Of a DNA stretch of 64,000 bases, positions 36,031 through 47,642 are shown one piece after another; positions within the stretch are counted from its first letter, which is position 1, and every line of letters starts with the position of its first letter. The notes under the pieces were generated by a model. That model did no database searches. It saw only the letters and a program-made list of their open reading frames with translations, and had not been told where the DNA came from. Source of the stretch: Argentina anserina (Eukaryota > Streptophyta > Magnoliopsida > Rosales > Rosaceae); NCBI RefSeq assembly GCF_933775445.1, contig NC_065874.1, forward strand, positions 3,925,001 to 3,989,000. The letters run 5' to 3'. Both the position numbers and the translations under genes were made by a program.

Positions 36031-36589
36031 CTCATGTGTGCGGGCGATTGCGCAAGTGCAGCAAGGCAACTTAGCTAAAAGCATTCATTAAACTCTACAA
36101 CGCCTGAGGCAGTGAGGATTCAATTCTGGCCAACAAGTCGATTATCGTAATCAAACTGTGTACTTCTGTGATGTTGTTCCCTCCTCTGTTTAACGAAATT
36201 TGGCATATCTTGGTATTACACATAAATCTACAATCCTATATACCTTTTTTTCTAGACAAAACTACTGGTTGATACCTAGGTGTGAAGTGTGAACAATATA
36301 AGTCCAGGGAAAGTTGCTGAAAGTTGTATGGAGTGATTGAAGTTTGTTCTCTCCATCTCTTATATAGTTATATAGATGTGTAAAACAAGCACAAACTCTT
36401 ATGTGTCTTGTTTAGCTTTTCCTCCATAACTGGAATGTTTGAAACTGTTAAGACACTAAACTTGAATGTTTGAAACTGTTAAGACACTTGAAGAAATCTT
36501 TTAAGGCAAGTTTTATGTTTAGATTTCCCAAACATTTGAGGAGTCATTTAGAGCAATTGGCCAACTTATATCGCAAACAGTTTTAGCAT
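36031..36589. other. Non-coding DNA with a 27-bp tandem repeat
   Basis: No gene is seen. GAATGTTTGAAACTGTTAAG followed by ACACT occurs twice in tandem at about 36431-36488 with very few differences. Confidence 0.5.
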
Positions 36590-36838
36590 CTCATATATCA
36601 TCCTAACATAGCACCACAGTTAAATGGAGTTTATGGAATCTAAGAATTCTCATGTGTCCAAGCCAAATCATTCCCAACCAAGGCAAAAGGTTAAAGGTGA
36701 CTGATATAAATGGAAAGCGGAATCAACATAGATCAATTCACGTACTCATAATTTCACCCAAAGTTTTGAAGTCGAAATTTGCACTGTGATTAACAAACTT
36801 GATGTATACCTTTTCTGCACGAGTAGACCTATACTAGT
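36590..36838 (-). pseudogene. Inverted SH3P3 gene fragment (end of exon 2 plus part of intron 2)
   Basis: Read on the minus strand this matches SH3P3 from the end of exon 2 into intron 2. CTGCACGAGTAGACCTATAC at 36818-36837 is the reverse complement of the exon-2 end near 28290-28309. AACAAACTTGATGTATACCT matches the splice-donor region. Further along, AAAGGTGACTGATATAAATG and CTAACATAGCACCA match the reverse complement of intron positions 28390-28510. Intron and exon were copied together in genomic order, so this is a DNA-level duplication and not a retrocopy. Confidence 0.75.
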
Positions 36839-37128
36839 AGGAATGTGTTGTTAGAACAAGGATGATGTAGATATATTAATACGATTTTTTGAATGCTTGC
36901 CCCTGCTTTCACCTTTGTCAAATACACACACCTTACATTTCTGGATTAATTGGTTGTGAACTTGTGATACATGACCTTTTTGTCGATATTTAGTGGCCAG
37001 TTTTTTTAAATGGATATATTGATGTGACGTTTTCAGGTCTTACTTTTCGATTCTGGAGTGCGTGTCATGGGGCTAAAGAGTGTAGTATACGAAGATTACG
37101 TGGAATTGGCAAATGCAAACCGGTTAAT

Positions 37129-37260
37129 CTACAATATATCAATGTATGTTATGTATCTCACATCCGACGGTTAACAATATATATTATATTTCTGACCCCA
37201 CTCACAAAATAATATCGACCGTCGGATATGTGATATATAACATACATTGATGTATATTAG
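37129..37260. mobile_element. MITE with near-perfect long inverted ends (132 bp)
   Basis: The left arm CTACAATATATCAATGTATG and the reverse complement of the right arm CTAATATACATCAATGTATG continue in parallel for about 50 bp, including CATCCGACGGT / TATCCGACGGT. They leave a short AT-rich loop. The whole unit would fold into one hairpin. No target duplication could be fixed, so the superfamily is open. A 62-codon frame crossing it is not a gene. Confidence 0.75.
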
Positions 37261-37619
37261 AATTTTTCTATACAAACTACATATTTGTGTGACCGAGTAA
37301 GCTCATGCATTACAAACTACATGCAAACATTTTAATTAATCTTGTGAATAGATGCTTAAAAAGTTATTAAGCCATCAATGATAGTTGATTAACAAGAACA
37401 CACATGTATTATACAAACATTTTTATCTTGTGAATTACAATTTGGGGTCTGAAATCCATTCACCCCAAATTAATAAAAGATTGGTAGATTTTAGAGGGAA
37501 ATTCTATCATTGTGTGTGGTGTATGGACCGTTTTGCCCTTCCAAATACATGTCACACCATTGGTTCAACGAAACACTAACGAATGCGCAACATTTTTAAA
37601 CGGTAATTTGTGTAGCATT
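37261..37619. other. Intergenic DNA, nothing recognised
   Basis: AT-rich, with only short chance frames. Confidence 0.3.
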
Positions 37620-37987
37620 TTAGGTAGCAAAAATTCATAAGTACTAGAAAATACATTTCACAATGAAAACTCATTTGAGAAAAACTGAAAAATATTGCAT
37701 TTTTGGACTAAGAATGCTCAGGTAATTGCTAATTTGTTATCTCCTATTGAATCTATAGCTTCTGTGTACATGTTGCTAATCAAGTAATTAAAGTGTTAAG
37801 TATAAGAAAACGAATTACATGATTTTACATCTCTTCATCCCAATAAATGTGTAGCGATCTTGAGGGAACAGAAGATTACAACATCCCATCCCCACCTGCA
37901 ACAATTCCTTCACACTGGAGCGTATGAGCTTGCTGAGCTGTCAGAAGAACAATATTGACCTTACCTCGCAAGACCTTCAATTGAAAC

Positions 37988-38024
<37 letters not shown>

Positions 38025-39303
38025 TCTTTTCACAGCAACAACTCGTTAATTACAGTCACCAAAAGAATCTAATTAATTACCCATTTGATCTTCGTCTTCT
38101 TCTTCTTTCCAATATCGGGGTTTTACTTTCAGCCATTACTGCACAGATTCAAGCTTCCATGAAAGGAGCACTGTGCTTTATTTGTCGTCCGAGTCGTTCG
38201 GGGAGAGTGGGGTCCACAGTGGGGTCATTTGGTTGGGTAGTTAGTCAATTATGAGTTTATGAATCCGTGGCCAAGATTGATCCAAACGGAATATTCCCCC
38301 ATGCAAGCACATATTATATCACTACGTGTTACTGTTAAATCACTAGCTAACTGGCTGCTCGTTACAAGATTAACGTCCCAGTTAATTGTTACTGATTAGC
38401 CAACCCTAAGCTCCTAAGTCTTACCCCAATGAAACATAATTAACACATATTTCTACTGCCAAAAGATAAATATAGCAAAGCTCAGAGAATATGAAACAAG
38501 AGAAATATTGGAAGCAAGGTACAATGTATCTGCTAGCTATTAAACCATCGCCCATTCCTGCAGCAAAAACCAAACCTGTACCCCAAAAATGAAACTCGAT
38601 CGAGCCGTTCGATTCGTCGATCAAAAAAGCAATACAAAGATAAGTTGGATAACTAAAATTAATCGAATTATCGGAATGAAGTTTTAGATCGATCAAGGTA
38701 CAATTAACCCCTAATTAATCAAGCTCCTCCAATCATTCCTACTTGGTGAGTCGGTGATAGTACGTTCAGGAGTTCGTATTTATTTCAAGTTTTGTACATA
38801 CGCGTTGATCATCAAAAAAATCTTAGTACACACTCATTAGAGCCTTACACTTGTAATACAAGTTCGATAAGCTTGTTCCATCTTTTCTTGCATTGATCAA
38901 TGGGGTGGAGTTTTGAAGTACATTTGTTCCAAACAAATTAAACTTAGACGATGACCTGCTTATTACTTGTTTGCTGCAAATTTAACATGCATGTATATCG
39001 AATATTAGGTAGCACAAAATTGTGACATCATAAATGTATGTAGCGAGTATAGTTAGTATGCATACATATTTAAGCCATCTAAATAAAATGTATGGCGCAC
39101 AGTGGTACTATTACTTCAGGCCGGTCTTCAACATCAGCTAGCTAGCTAGAAATTAATCCTGGATTAGCTAAGAAGATTAACTATAGTTTCCATAATTCTC
39201 CCCCGAGTTTCTCATTTTATGTAACAAATGGAAATAAAAAGAAGAAGATGCCATGACTCATTGACTGTAACAGAATATGGGAATCTAGTGACCGTCTCTC
39301 TCT

Positions 39304-39334
<31 letters not shown>

Positions 39335-39500
39335 AACCGAATTTGTTTGTTAGAAAAGTGAATTAACCTCCACACTCTCTGCTCTTCTCTCACAAATTTT
39401 ACTACCTACATTCTCTCACTTCAGTCGTTACTATTCTCCTTCAACAGTAGTATTCTACATTCTTCGTCACCTTCTCCCTCCTTCCCTCACGCACACCTCT
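37620..39500. repeat. Segmental duplication, copy 2 (pairs with about 33060-35180)
   Basis: Carries the same ordered blocks as 33060-35180 (see that entry). It adds two pure CT microsatellites, at about 37991-38021 and 39296-39333, the second in the CT-rich leader before the start codon at 39520. It includes a relic of a J-domain gene's last exon at 38540-38557. Confidence 0.7.
38540..38557 (-). pseudogene. Relic of a J-domain gene's last exon
   Basis: On the minus strand, acceptor GCTGCAG is followed by an 18-nt exon encoding EWAMV and stop. It is the counterpart of the DWVMV-stop exons at 31997-32014 and 48648-48665, including the acceptor. No J domain follows upstream on the minus strand, so the first exon of this copy is deleted. 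It marks the place where unit 2 once had its J-protein partner. Confidence 0.6.
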
Positions 39501-39519
39501 CCCCTCACTTTTCAACGCC

Positions 39520-40655
39520 ATGCAAGAAGACGGCGACGGCGACGAGAAGAAAACACAGGCCGTTTACAACGCCGGCGAAACAAGTCCAGAGGTACCGCCC
39601 CCGGGGTTCGAATTCGTGGACAAAGACGACGGCGGAAATCCAGAAGGCTCGACCGGAGAGAAGAAGGACGCAGACGCCGACGACGATAAGAAAACACCGA
39701 CCGTTGATGACGCAGGCGAGGACGGAATACCAACCGAAGACGAAGCCGGCAGGGGTAGCCCGGGGTCCTCGGAGTTCGAATTCGTAGAGAAAGAAGACGC
39801 CGGAATTCCAGAAGGCTCGACCGGAGAGAAGAACGGCGTCGACGAGGAAGGCATGGCGGCATTATTGTTCCCGGATTGGGTGTTCGTGCAACCCGAAGCT
39901 GAAAACGACGCGTCGTTTCTCTCCTATCTTGGCAGAGTGGCCGATATGAAGTATGATGAGCTCTCTCGAAATCATCCGCTGATCATGAACATGCTTGTTC
40001 AGATGGGTAAGGAATTGGGATATCCCATTCAAGGAGTTTTTGAGCTGCCTACTCTCTACCGGAACCTACGTGATCTCGCCAAAAAACCAAATAAAGAGGC
40101 GTTGAATGAGCTTAGACGGTCTGCAGAGACCGTCGGATCCGCCGTGTGTGGCTTCGCACTGATCTGTTTAGCGCGGTGGGAATTTTCAGTGATGAAAGGC
40201 CTCATTTACGTTTTGAAGCGAGGTTTGATGGAGGCCCCATTGATGAAGGGCCCCAAGCAAAAAGTGAAGGTATATTTATTTAATTTACATATTTATTTTT
40301 AAAGTTAATTGTGAGAGTTGTGACGTGTTTCTCAGGCACTCGAGATATGGGAGACGGTGAAGACCTTGACCGGCTTGACCGACGTGAAGCGAGAGCGGTT
40401 CTCCGTCAATGATCTATCCGACGAGGACATCCGAACAATTTTCCGAAGGCACGCCGCGCTGACACAAGGGGCTAAAGTGGCTAAGGCCGACTGGGTGCAC
40501 TGTCCTCCGGTGAGCTCTGAAGGAGAGACCGTCGTCGGTCCGCGTGGTCATGTCTTCTGGCTCGATAAAACGTCCGCGGAGGCCAACCATGAGGATTGGG
40601 GAAGCTTGGTTCGGCCGGGCTTTGCCTTCTCGACTACGGAGGAGTTGTGGAGGAG
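39520..40655 (+). CDS. eIF4E-like protein with acidic repeat N-terminus, 5' half; spliceable in frame to TPS1-like exons
   Basis: Exon 1 is 39520-40269 (250 codons from ATG, donor AAG|GTATAT); exon 2 is 40336-40655 (acceptor TTCTCAG, donor AG|GTTTGT, leaving phase 2). Residues 1-110 are strongly acidic and contain an internal repeat: EFVDKDDGGNPEGSTGEK and EFVEKEDAGIPEGSTGEK. Residues ~125-245 are a helical domain (FLSYLGRVADMKYDEL, MGKELGYPIQGVFELP) shared with the gene at 59.3 kb but unknown to me. Exon 2 ends with the start of an eIF4E fold: GHVFWLDKTS, a Trp in EDWGSLVRPGFAF at the cap-binding Trp56-equivalent position, and STTEELW. The rest of eIF4E (second cap-binding Trp-Glu, C-terminal half) is absent. 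The next downstream acceptor is that of a TPS1-like gene. Without fusion it would be a truncated pseudogene. Confidence 0.7.
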
Positions 40656-41034
40656 GTTTGTGATTCTTCTCATCCTCTTTTGTCCTTTTTTCTTCATATT
40701 TGCTCTGTTGTGTTTGTAATGTCTGATTTTGGTGATTGTTGAAAGTAGGACATTTGGTTATTTCTGTTGGAGTTGGGGTTTTAGGCATTTAGGTGGTACT
40801 GCTATTTGTGCTTGGGGTTTAAGGGATACTGCTATGTGGATTTTTGGTATTGAATCTACCTGATATCTTTTCACAGTAGTTGAGTTACTGCAGATTTTAT
40901 GGGTGATGAAATGATTGGAAATGAGTCGAAACATATACTATAAAATGCTGGATTTGACACATGATGAGGTTTCACTTTGAATTGTCTTTAAATTTGAAGT
41001 GCTTAAGAGTTGATCTACACGTTGCTAATGGCAG

Positions 41035-43150
41035 GCTATTCTCGAAATGGCTACCGAGGGGAGAGCTAAGGAGAACAATTCTTGCTGCACAAAGAAATGA
41101 ACACAGTGCCAATGGTGTTGCAGCAGCAAGAGCTTTTGCGGATGTATGTGAAGGGCAAGAGGGACAACCTTCTAAACAACGATTATTGATTGTAGCCAAC
41201 AGATTACCTGTCTCTGCAGTTAGGAAGGGTGAACACTCATGGCAGCTTGAGATGATTTCAGGATGGCTGACTGCACTTTTAGGTAAAGCAGAGTCTCTTT
41301 TTTAGGTATATAGGTTGTGGTATCATTTGTTTTTCTTCATTCTAATCCCAAAACAAAGGTGTGTTAATTTTTTTTTATCCAAATGCTCAATTAACTCCTG
41401 TGTTATTTTCTTGAAGGTCTGAAAGAGTTTGATGCCAGATTGATTGGTTGGGCTGGAGTGAATGTACCTGATGGTATTGAAAAAAAAGCACTGACTGAAG
41501 CTTTAGCTGAAAAGGTTAAAATGTCTTAGTTTCGTCTTGGTTATTTTTACAGAACTGGAGCTTATAAGCTGGCCATTTATTACTGCAAAATATTGATAAT
41601 GATTCACTCCCATTCATGTCCCCCTACCTCAAAACACAGACACACTGGCATTCAGTGCACACACCACACACAATTTGTATGATTATGCACTTGACTGTTA
41701 AAGGAGAAAACACTAAACATTATTTATTGCAGAGGTGCATCCCAGTGTTTCTTGATGAAGAAATTTTTGATCAACACAATGTTTATGGTAACAACTTGTG
41801 GCCTCTTTCCCATCATCTTCGACTTCCACAAGAAGACCGCCTTGCAACCACCGACAGTTTCCAATCCCACTTTGATGCTTATAAGAAGGCCAACCAAATG
41901 TTTGCTGATGTTGTTAACGAACACTACGAGGATGGAGATGTCATTTGGTGCCATGATAGCCACCTAATGCTTCTTCCTAAATGTCTCAAAGAACATAATA
42001 GCAACATGAAAGTTGGCTGGTTTCTCCATACACCTTTTCCATCATCAGAAATATATAGGACAATATCATCTCGATCAGAACTTCTGAGATCTGTTCTCGC
42101 TGCTGATTTGGTCGGGTATGTTGGTTTTTTGTTAATCTGTTGCATACTCTGTGATATAATTAACTGTGTAAAGGCTCTCCAGCTCTGATCTTGGAAATGT
42201 GACTAAGATATGTGGTAAAACTGTTGTAGTGGTGACATCTAAGGCGAAGTCGCTAAAGGAGCTAGAATGTAGATTCAACTTATCATTATGTTAATCATAT
42301 TTAAGGAATTGAAAGAAGTCGATGTGAACTATAGTTGACAGATTCTTTTTGTCATGAATCCAAATATCACTTACTCTTATCCGGAAAAGCTATAGCCCTT
42401 ATACACCATAGCAGGATAATGTTATTGAGCCTATTTTTCCTGCTTATGAACACAGTAAGCTTTTATTACATGACAATGTTGTCCATAGTCTGTTGTGAAT
42501 ATGTTTTATAAGTTACCATCTGGTGTTGTACCTTATGAGCTTATAGATTCTGATCAGTAGACTTTTCATTTCCAGATTTCATACATATGATGATGCAGAA
42601 CATTTTATTAGTGCGTGTACTCATATTCTGGGTTCAGAGGGTACATCTCAAGGAGTAGAGGATCAAGGAAAGCTCACTCGTGTAGCTGCGGTATGTCACT
42701 TTTTTAGTCCCTCAAATTTTTATCTGTTTATCAGCATATAATGTTTATTTTTATCTTTATCAAGAGTTGCTTTACTTGGTCAATTCTCATGTTGCTCATT
42801 TCTTTTCGCTTTGAATTCAGTTTTCAATTGGGATAGACTCCGACCAATTTATGCAAGCTCTAGAACTCCCTAGAGTCCAGGAACGCATGAAAGAATTTAA
42901 GGAAAAATATGCTGGCAGAAAGGTAAGAACTGCTTTCATTTTAAGACGTGACAGCACCTTTTGGTATTTGGTTATGTGTCATTTACGTTTAACCCCCTAT
43001 GTTAATCTAAGTAGTGAGTTCTGCACTGTAGTTGTAGCGTGCTTCTTGATATGCTATTGTTTAGATATGATTGCAAACACAACGTCCTTTTGTATTATGT
43101 TTCAACAATGTAATCTGTATCACTGATAGACTAATCACAAGTTCAATTGG

Positions 43151-43196
<46 letters not shown>

Positions 43197-46100
43197 GTAC
43201 TAAAGTGCTCTCTCTTAATAGTTTTCTTTTATTAGAGTCAGGTAATGCATCTCTAATTAGGATTTAGGTTGTCGTTTCACAGGTTTGTAAATCTATCGTT
43301 CAGAGAAATTGCTTCTATGGCAATGGTTCCCGTGTTGAGTACATATTCTTCCTTTATTCCCTTTTACTATTTTATTTAATTTTCCAAATACTTTTTCCAA
43401 TTCAACTGTTGATAGGTAATCTTGGGTATTGATCGCCTTGATATGAATAAGGAATTACCTCAAAAGATCTTGGCATTTGAAAAGTTCCTCGAGGAAAATC
43501 CAAATTGGCGTGATAAAGTAGTCTTGCTACAAATTGCTGTACCGACAAGAACCGATGTGCCTGAGTGTATGTTCCTTTTCCTCAAATATGTACCCTAAAC
43601 TAGAATTGTATTCATCAGTGGTAGTCTATCTTTCTTCTTTTGTACTGTAGTACTTGTTTGACATAGACAAAGGGCAGCATGCTTCCAATTTGGTTCCCTT
43701 GCTTTTAACAAGTCAGTTTTATTGTTGATCACATTATAAATTTGTTCTTATGATCCGAATTGAAAAGTCTTTTCATTGGGATATAGCGATACTCTTGAAG
43801 TCTTTCCTCTAGTTTCTCCCATTCATGAATTTTATCATTTAATAGTTCAATCTCTGTGATCTACTATAACTCCCAGAATCTAATATATATCTTTCTATAT
43901 GATGTGGTTTCACTCACAGACCAGAAGCTCACTAGCCAGGTCCATGAGATTGTAGGACGCATTAATGGGAAATTTGGGACTCTCACTGCGGTTCCAATGT
44001 ATCATCTGGTTTGTTTTTATCCTCTTGACCTTTTGTTTTGATTCTGTTAGATTAAGCTGCTTCACAATAGTTTATGAACTCAGAAAAAGACCATGTTAAT
44101 TGACTAAATGGAATTTAAACTAGAAAAAATGTTTTAAAATAGTATTCTGGATGTGAGATATGGAAATTCAATACAGAAAATAGTGTTCCTACAATAGAAT
44201 GTTTGCATCATGCATGCTTAGTTGCTTACTTATCATTAAAAACCGATTTTTCTGATTTCATGTGTGTGTGTATTAGGATTTGTGTACTATAGCATCATTA
44301 TTAATATTATGGATTATTGCTAGAATGCTAGTGATACATATACGTGAAGATTTCTTATACAACTTCTTCATTTACAGGACCAATCTCTTGACTTTCACGA
44401 ATTATGTGCACTGTACGCTGTTACAGGTACTTATTTTTTCAGGTTTTTCACTCACAGCATTAATTTTTATTTTCTTCAATGATGATCCTGAAATGCTGAA
44501 GCTTTAGATAACTCTCGGCTTCAATATGAGTTGGATAATATATTCTAGTTTTTCATCGTTTATGGCTAATCAAGGCCACCAAAAATTGAAATGTTTTTGA
44601 CAAACGACACAAAGACTACTGTCCCATTTTTGGGTGATAATTTTTATTAGAATTCAGTAAAGGAGTAGTTACTAATGGTTAAATAGCATATCACCTCCTC
44701 AGAAAAGATGTATTTACATGTATGTTCTTCTGAACCGATCTTCAAATGGAGAAGGCCAGTTATAGTGGGTTAAAATTGGAATTGGGAACAACCTTCCTGT
44801 CCTCATGCATTAATGTTGTCCTCTTTACATATTTAACCACTTTATCTTGCAATCAGTATGAAAGATTTGCTCAGGATACTATATTTTTCTTTACATTCTC
44901 TTTTAGTATAATAAATAAGAAGCTAACTTGCAATTGAACGCTATTTCAGATGTAGCGCTAGTTACATCTTCGAGGGATGGGATGAATCTTGTGAGCTACG
45001 AGTTTGTTGCTTGTCAAGCTTCAAAGAAAGGGGTTGTTGTTTTAAGCGAGGTAATTCAAACTCTCATGTGCAGTTCTGATTACATATCATGCGTTTTCCT
45101 CATTGAACTTTGTAAAATGCTTCAAGAAAGTTGGTTGCTTTGAGCTTGTATTTTGTCTACTTTTGTCTTTTCTCGTCCAATTTGTAAAATTACAATAATT
45201 AGGAAAAAGAAAAACAGTAAAACCAACTCTACTTTTTTTGTTTGATTTCTGCACACAGGACTATAATAAATATGAGATATCTGGATATATGTTGTATATG
45301 AAAAGACAACAAAATTTCAGAGAAACTTGGCCAAAGAAAAATAACTGTGAGGGAGAGGTAGGGTACGGACATTAACAGAAGAAAACAGTTTTTGAGCTTC
45401 TTGTTTAGGGTATCAAAAGGTCATCTACTTGTATAAAGTGCGGACATTAAAGATATTAAGTCGCAGTCTGTCTAATTATTATGTTTCATTGCTATGCCAG
45501 ATCTGTTCTAATTATTCAGTTCATTTTTAGTTTGTAGGTGCAGCAAAGTATATTGATGCTGGTGCTATATTGGTGAATCCATGGAACATCACAGAAGTTG
45601 CAGCTTCCATAGATTATGCTTTGAACATGCCAGCTGATGAAAGAGAAAAGCGTCACCATCATAACTTCATGCATGTGACAACTCACACATCTCAAGAGTG
45701 GGCTGCAACCTTTGTAAGGTACTGATCATATATTGAAAATTATCTAGGTTGTTATACATTTATACCATGACTCATTTTTCATATTTCTCATTGTGAACAA
45801 TTTCACTGTTCTTTTTGTCAAATTGATGCTCTGGTGAGAGTTCATAGTTCTCCAAGTTTAGCCAAATAACTGCTTTGTGAAAACTGATATTGGCAGTGAA
45901 CTCAATAGTACTATTGCTGAAGCTCAATCAAGGACGAAACAAGCCCCTCCATTACTTACTACCAAAGGATTAGTTGAGGATTACTTTCCATCAAACAATC
46001 GATTGCTTATACTGGTATGCTATATTTTCATACTCAGTAGTTTATCAGTTCAACTTGAAATTGCTAGAACAATTCAGGAGGAAGGAGTCTGTTGGTTTCA

Positions 46101-47642
46101 ATTTATAGTCTCTCATTATGTTCATTGTCTCTCTTCCTCCATTACAGGGATTTAATGCCGCTTTAACTGAACCAAAGGACAGCCTTGGGAGAAGGGGAGG
46201 TCAGGTTAGAGAAATGGAGCTCAAGTTGCACCCAGATCTAAAGGAACCTTTGGAAAAGCTTTGTAATGACTCAAAGACAACAATTGCTATCCTTAGTGGA
46301 AGTGGCCAAAACGTCTTGGACTATGTACAGTAGTCTTCATTCAGATAAGTTTTATTTCTAGGATCTTGCATGTTTGCATTGGGACTAATAATTTCTTATA
46401 CAGGACTTTGGTGACTACAACATGTGGTTAGCAGCAGAAACTGGGATGTGCTTGCGTCTTACAACGGGAGAGTGGATGACGACTATGCCAGAGAATTTAA
46501 AAATGGATTTGGTTGAGAACGTAAAGGTTTGTATTATAATGCATTCTATTCTGGTTGACTTCTGTATTTAATTTCAAATTTCTGACATCTGTTTTTCAGC
46601 ATGTTTTTGAGTATTTTTCAGAGGGAACCCCAACATCTCAATTTGAGCGTTGTGAAACTTCACTTGTATGGAACTACAAAGATGCAGGTAGCACATCAAT
46701 TATTTGTTTTCTTCTTATTGCAGTATTTCTCACGTTTAATTAACGGTAGTGCATTACAAAGATACATACATTATATATATAGTACATTATATGTATACAT
46801 ATATATTAACTGCCATCAGTATGCTATGGTATCAGGTGTTAAGTTCAGGAATCTCCAAGCCAGGGATGTGCTGCAGCATCTTTGGGCAGGCCCAATCCCA
46901 AATGCATCTGTCGATGTTGTCCAGGGTGGTCAGTCTGTGGAGGTTAGAACAGTAAATGTAACAAAGATATATTATTCTAGCTAGATTCTATGTTTTGGAT
47001 CTATCACAGTAACATTATGTTTTTTGTTCCCATGTTCGAGCAGCAGGGTGCAGATTTCTTGGGAGAAGTTGTTCTAAATAACAAGGGCATGAAGGCGCCA
47101 ATTGATTATGTTTTATGTATTGGCCGCTTTCTACCAAAGGTGTGTTTCTTCTTGACTTAACTTAGTTGACATCTTCATAGCGAGAAGCTTCAACAGTAGC
47201 ATTTTGCATATATTTTTCATGTGCATCTTTTTAACACTTCCCTTCATACTGCCATAGTTATAGTGTTTGTTAACACTCGTTACACAATAATTGAAGGCTA
47301 AGAGTTTATTCTGTATGTTCTTTGTGTTTTTCCCCCCAGAATTGATATAATGAAGAAGTCCTGCATGTGTTTGTTCCTACTTTGAAAATTGCTCAGTTCT
47401 TACAATATCAATTAGCTTTTCAGAGTACTATCTGAATTATTAGGATGCATACACATGCCAATACATTCTAGATGTTGACTTTAATGATGGATATGTAATG
47501 TCATGCCATTGATGAATTGTTGTAGGTTGACGACCTTAAATCGACTGACGACGTCCACACTCCTGTAAAAGGGCTAGATGAAGGTGGAGAACCAAAGGAT
47601 GCCGACTCAGAAGGTGGTAAACAAAGCACGGAGAATATCTAG
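41035..47642 (+). pseudogene. TPS1-like paralogue, 3' part of a possible eIF4E-TPS fusion, eroded
   Basis: Seventeen exons correspond one to one to TPS1: 41035-41282, 41417-41514, 41733-42115, 42576-42690, 42821-42922, 43416-43566, 43920-44008, 44378-44426, 44950-45050, 45531-45718, 45897-46014, 46148-46324, 46404-46526, 46600-46687, 46836-46966, 47047-47139, 47526-47642. All are open and in phase, with sizes mostly identical to TPS1. The MPGNKYN start and ~25 codons are missing; the first exon joins in phase to the eIF4E-like exon ending at 40655. Functional residues have changed: SVGGLVS to [14 protein letters not shown] to [18 protein letters not shown] to [16 protein letters not shown] to [16 protein letters not shown] to RLDMNKELP. 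The donor after 46966 is AT instead of GT; reading through gives a stop at 46982-46984, while an upstream GAG|GTTAGA at 46943 would drop eight codons in frame. The last exon has shrunk from 549 to 117 nt. Synthase activity is unlikely; expression is unknown. Confidence 0.8.
43152..43191. repeat. (CT)20 microsatellite in the TPS1-like copy
   Basis: Pure CT tract in the intron equivalent to TPS1 intron 5, where the parent gene has a CT-CA compound repeat. Confidence 0.9.

Noticed and set aside
37980..38030. Repeat array resembling a CRISPR
   Set aside because: It is a simple CT microsatellite; the window is plant nuclear DNA.
40961..41034. ATG at 40961 as an independent start of the TPS1-like copy
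   Set aside because: It gives an open frame, but the sequence resembles the TPS1 leader intron and shares no TPS1 N-terminal residues. Not fully excluded.
46967..47046. An AT-AC (U12-type) intron after the 15th TPS exon of the second copy
   Set aside because: The sequence ATATATTATT lacks the U12 donor consensus and the intron still ends in AG; loss of a normal GT donor is simpler.
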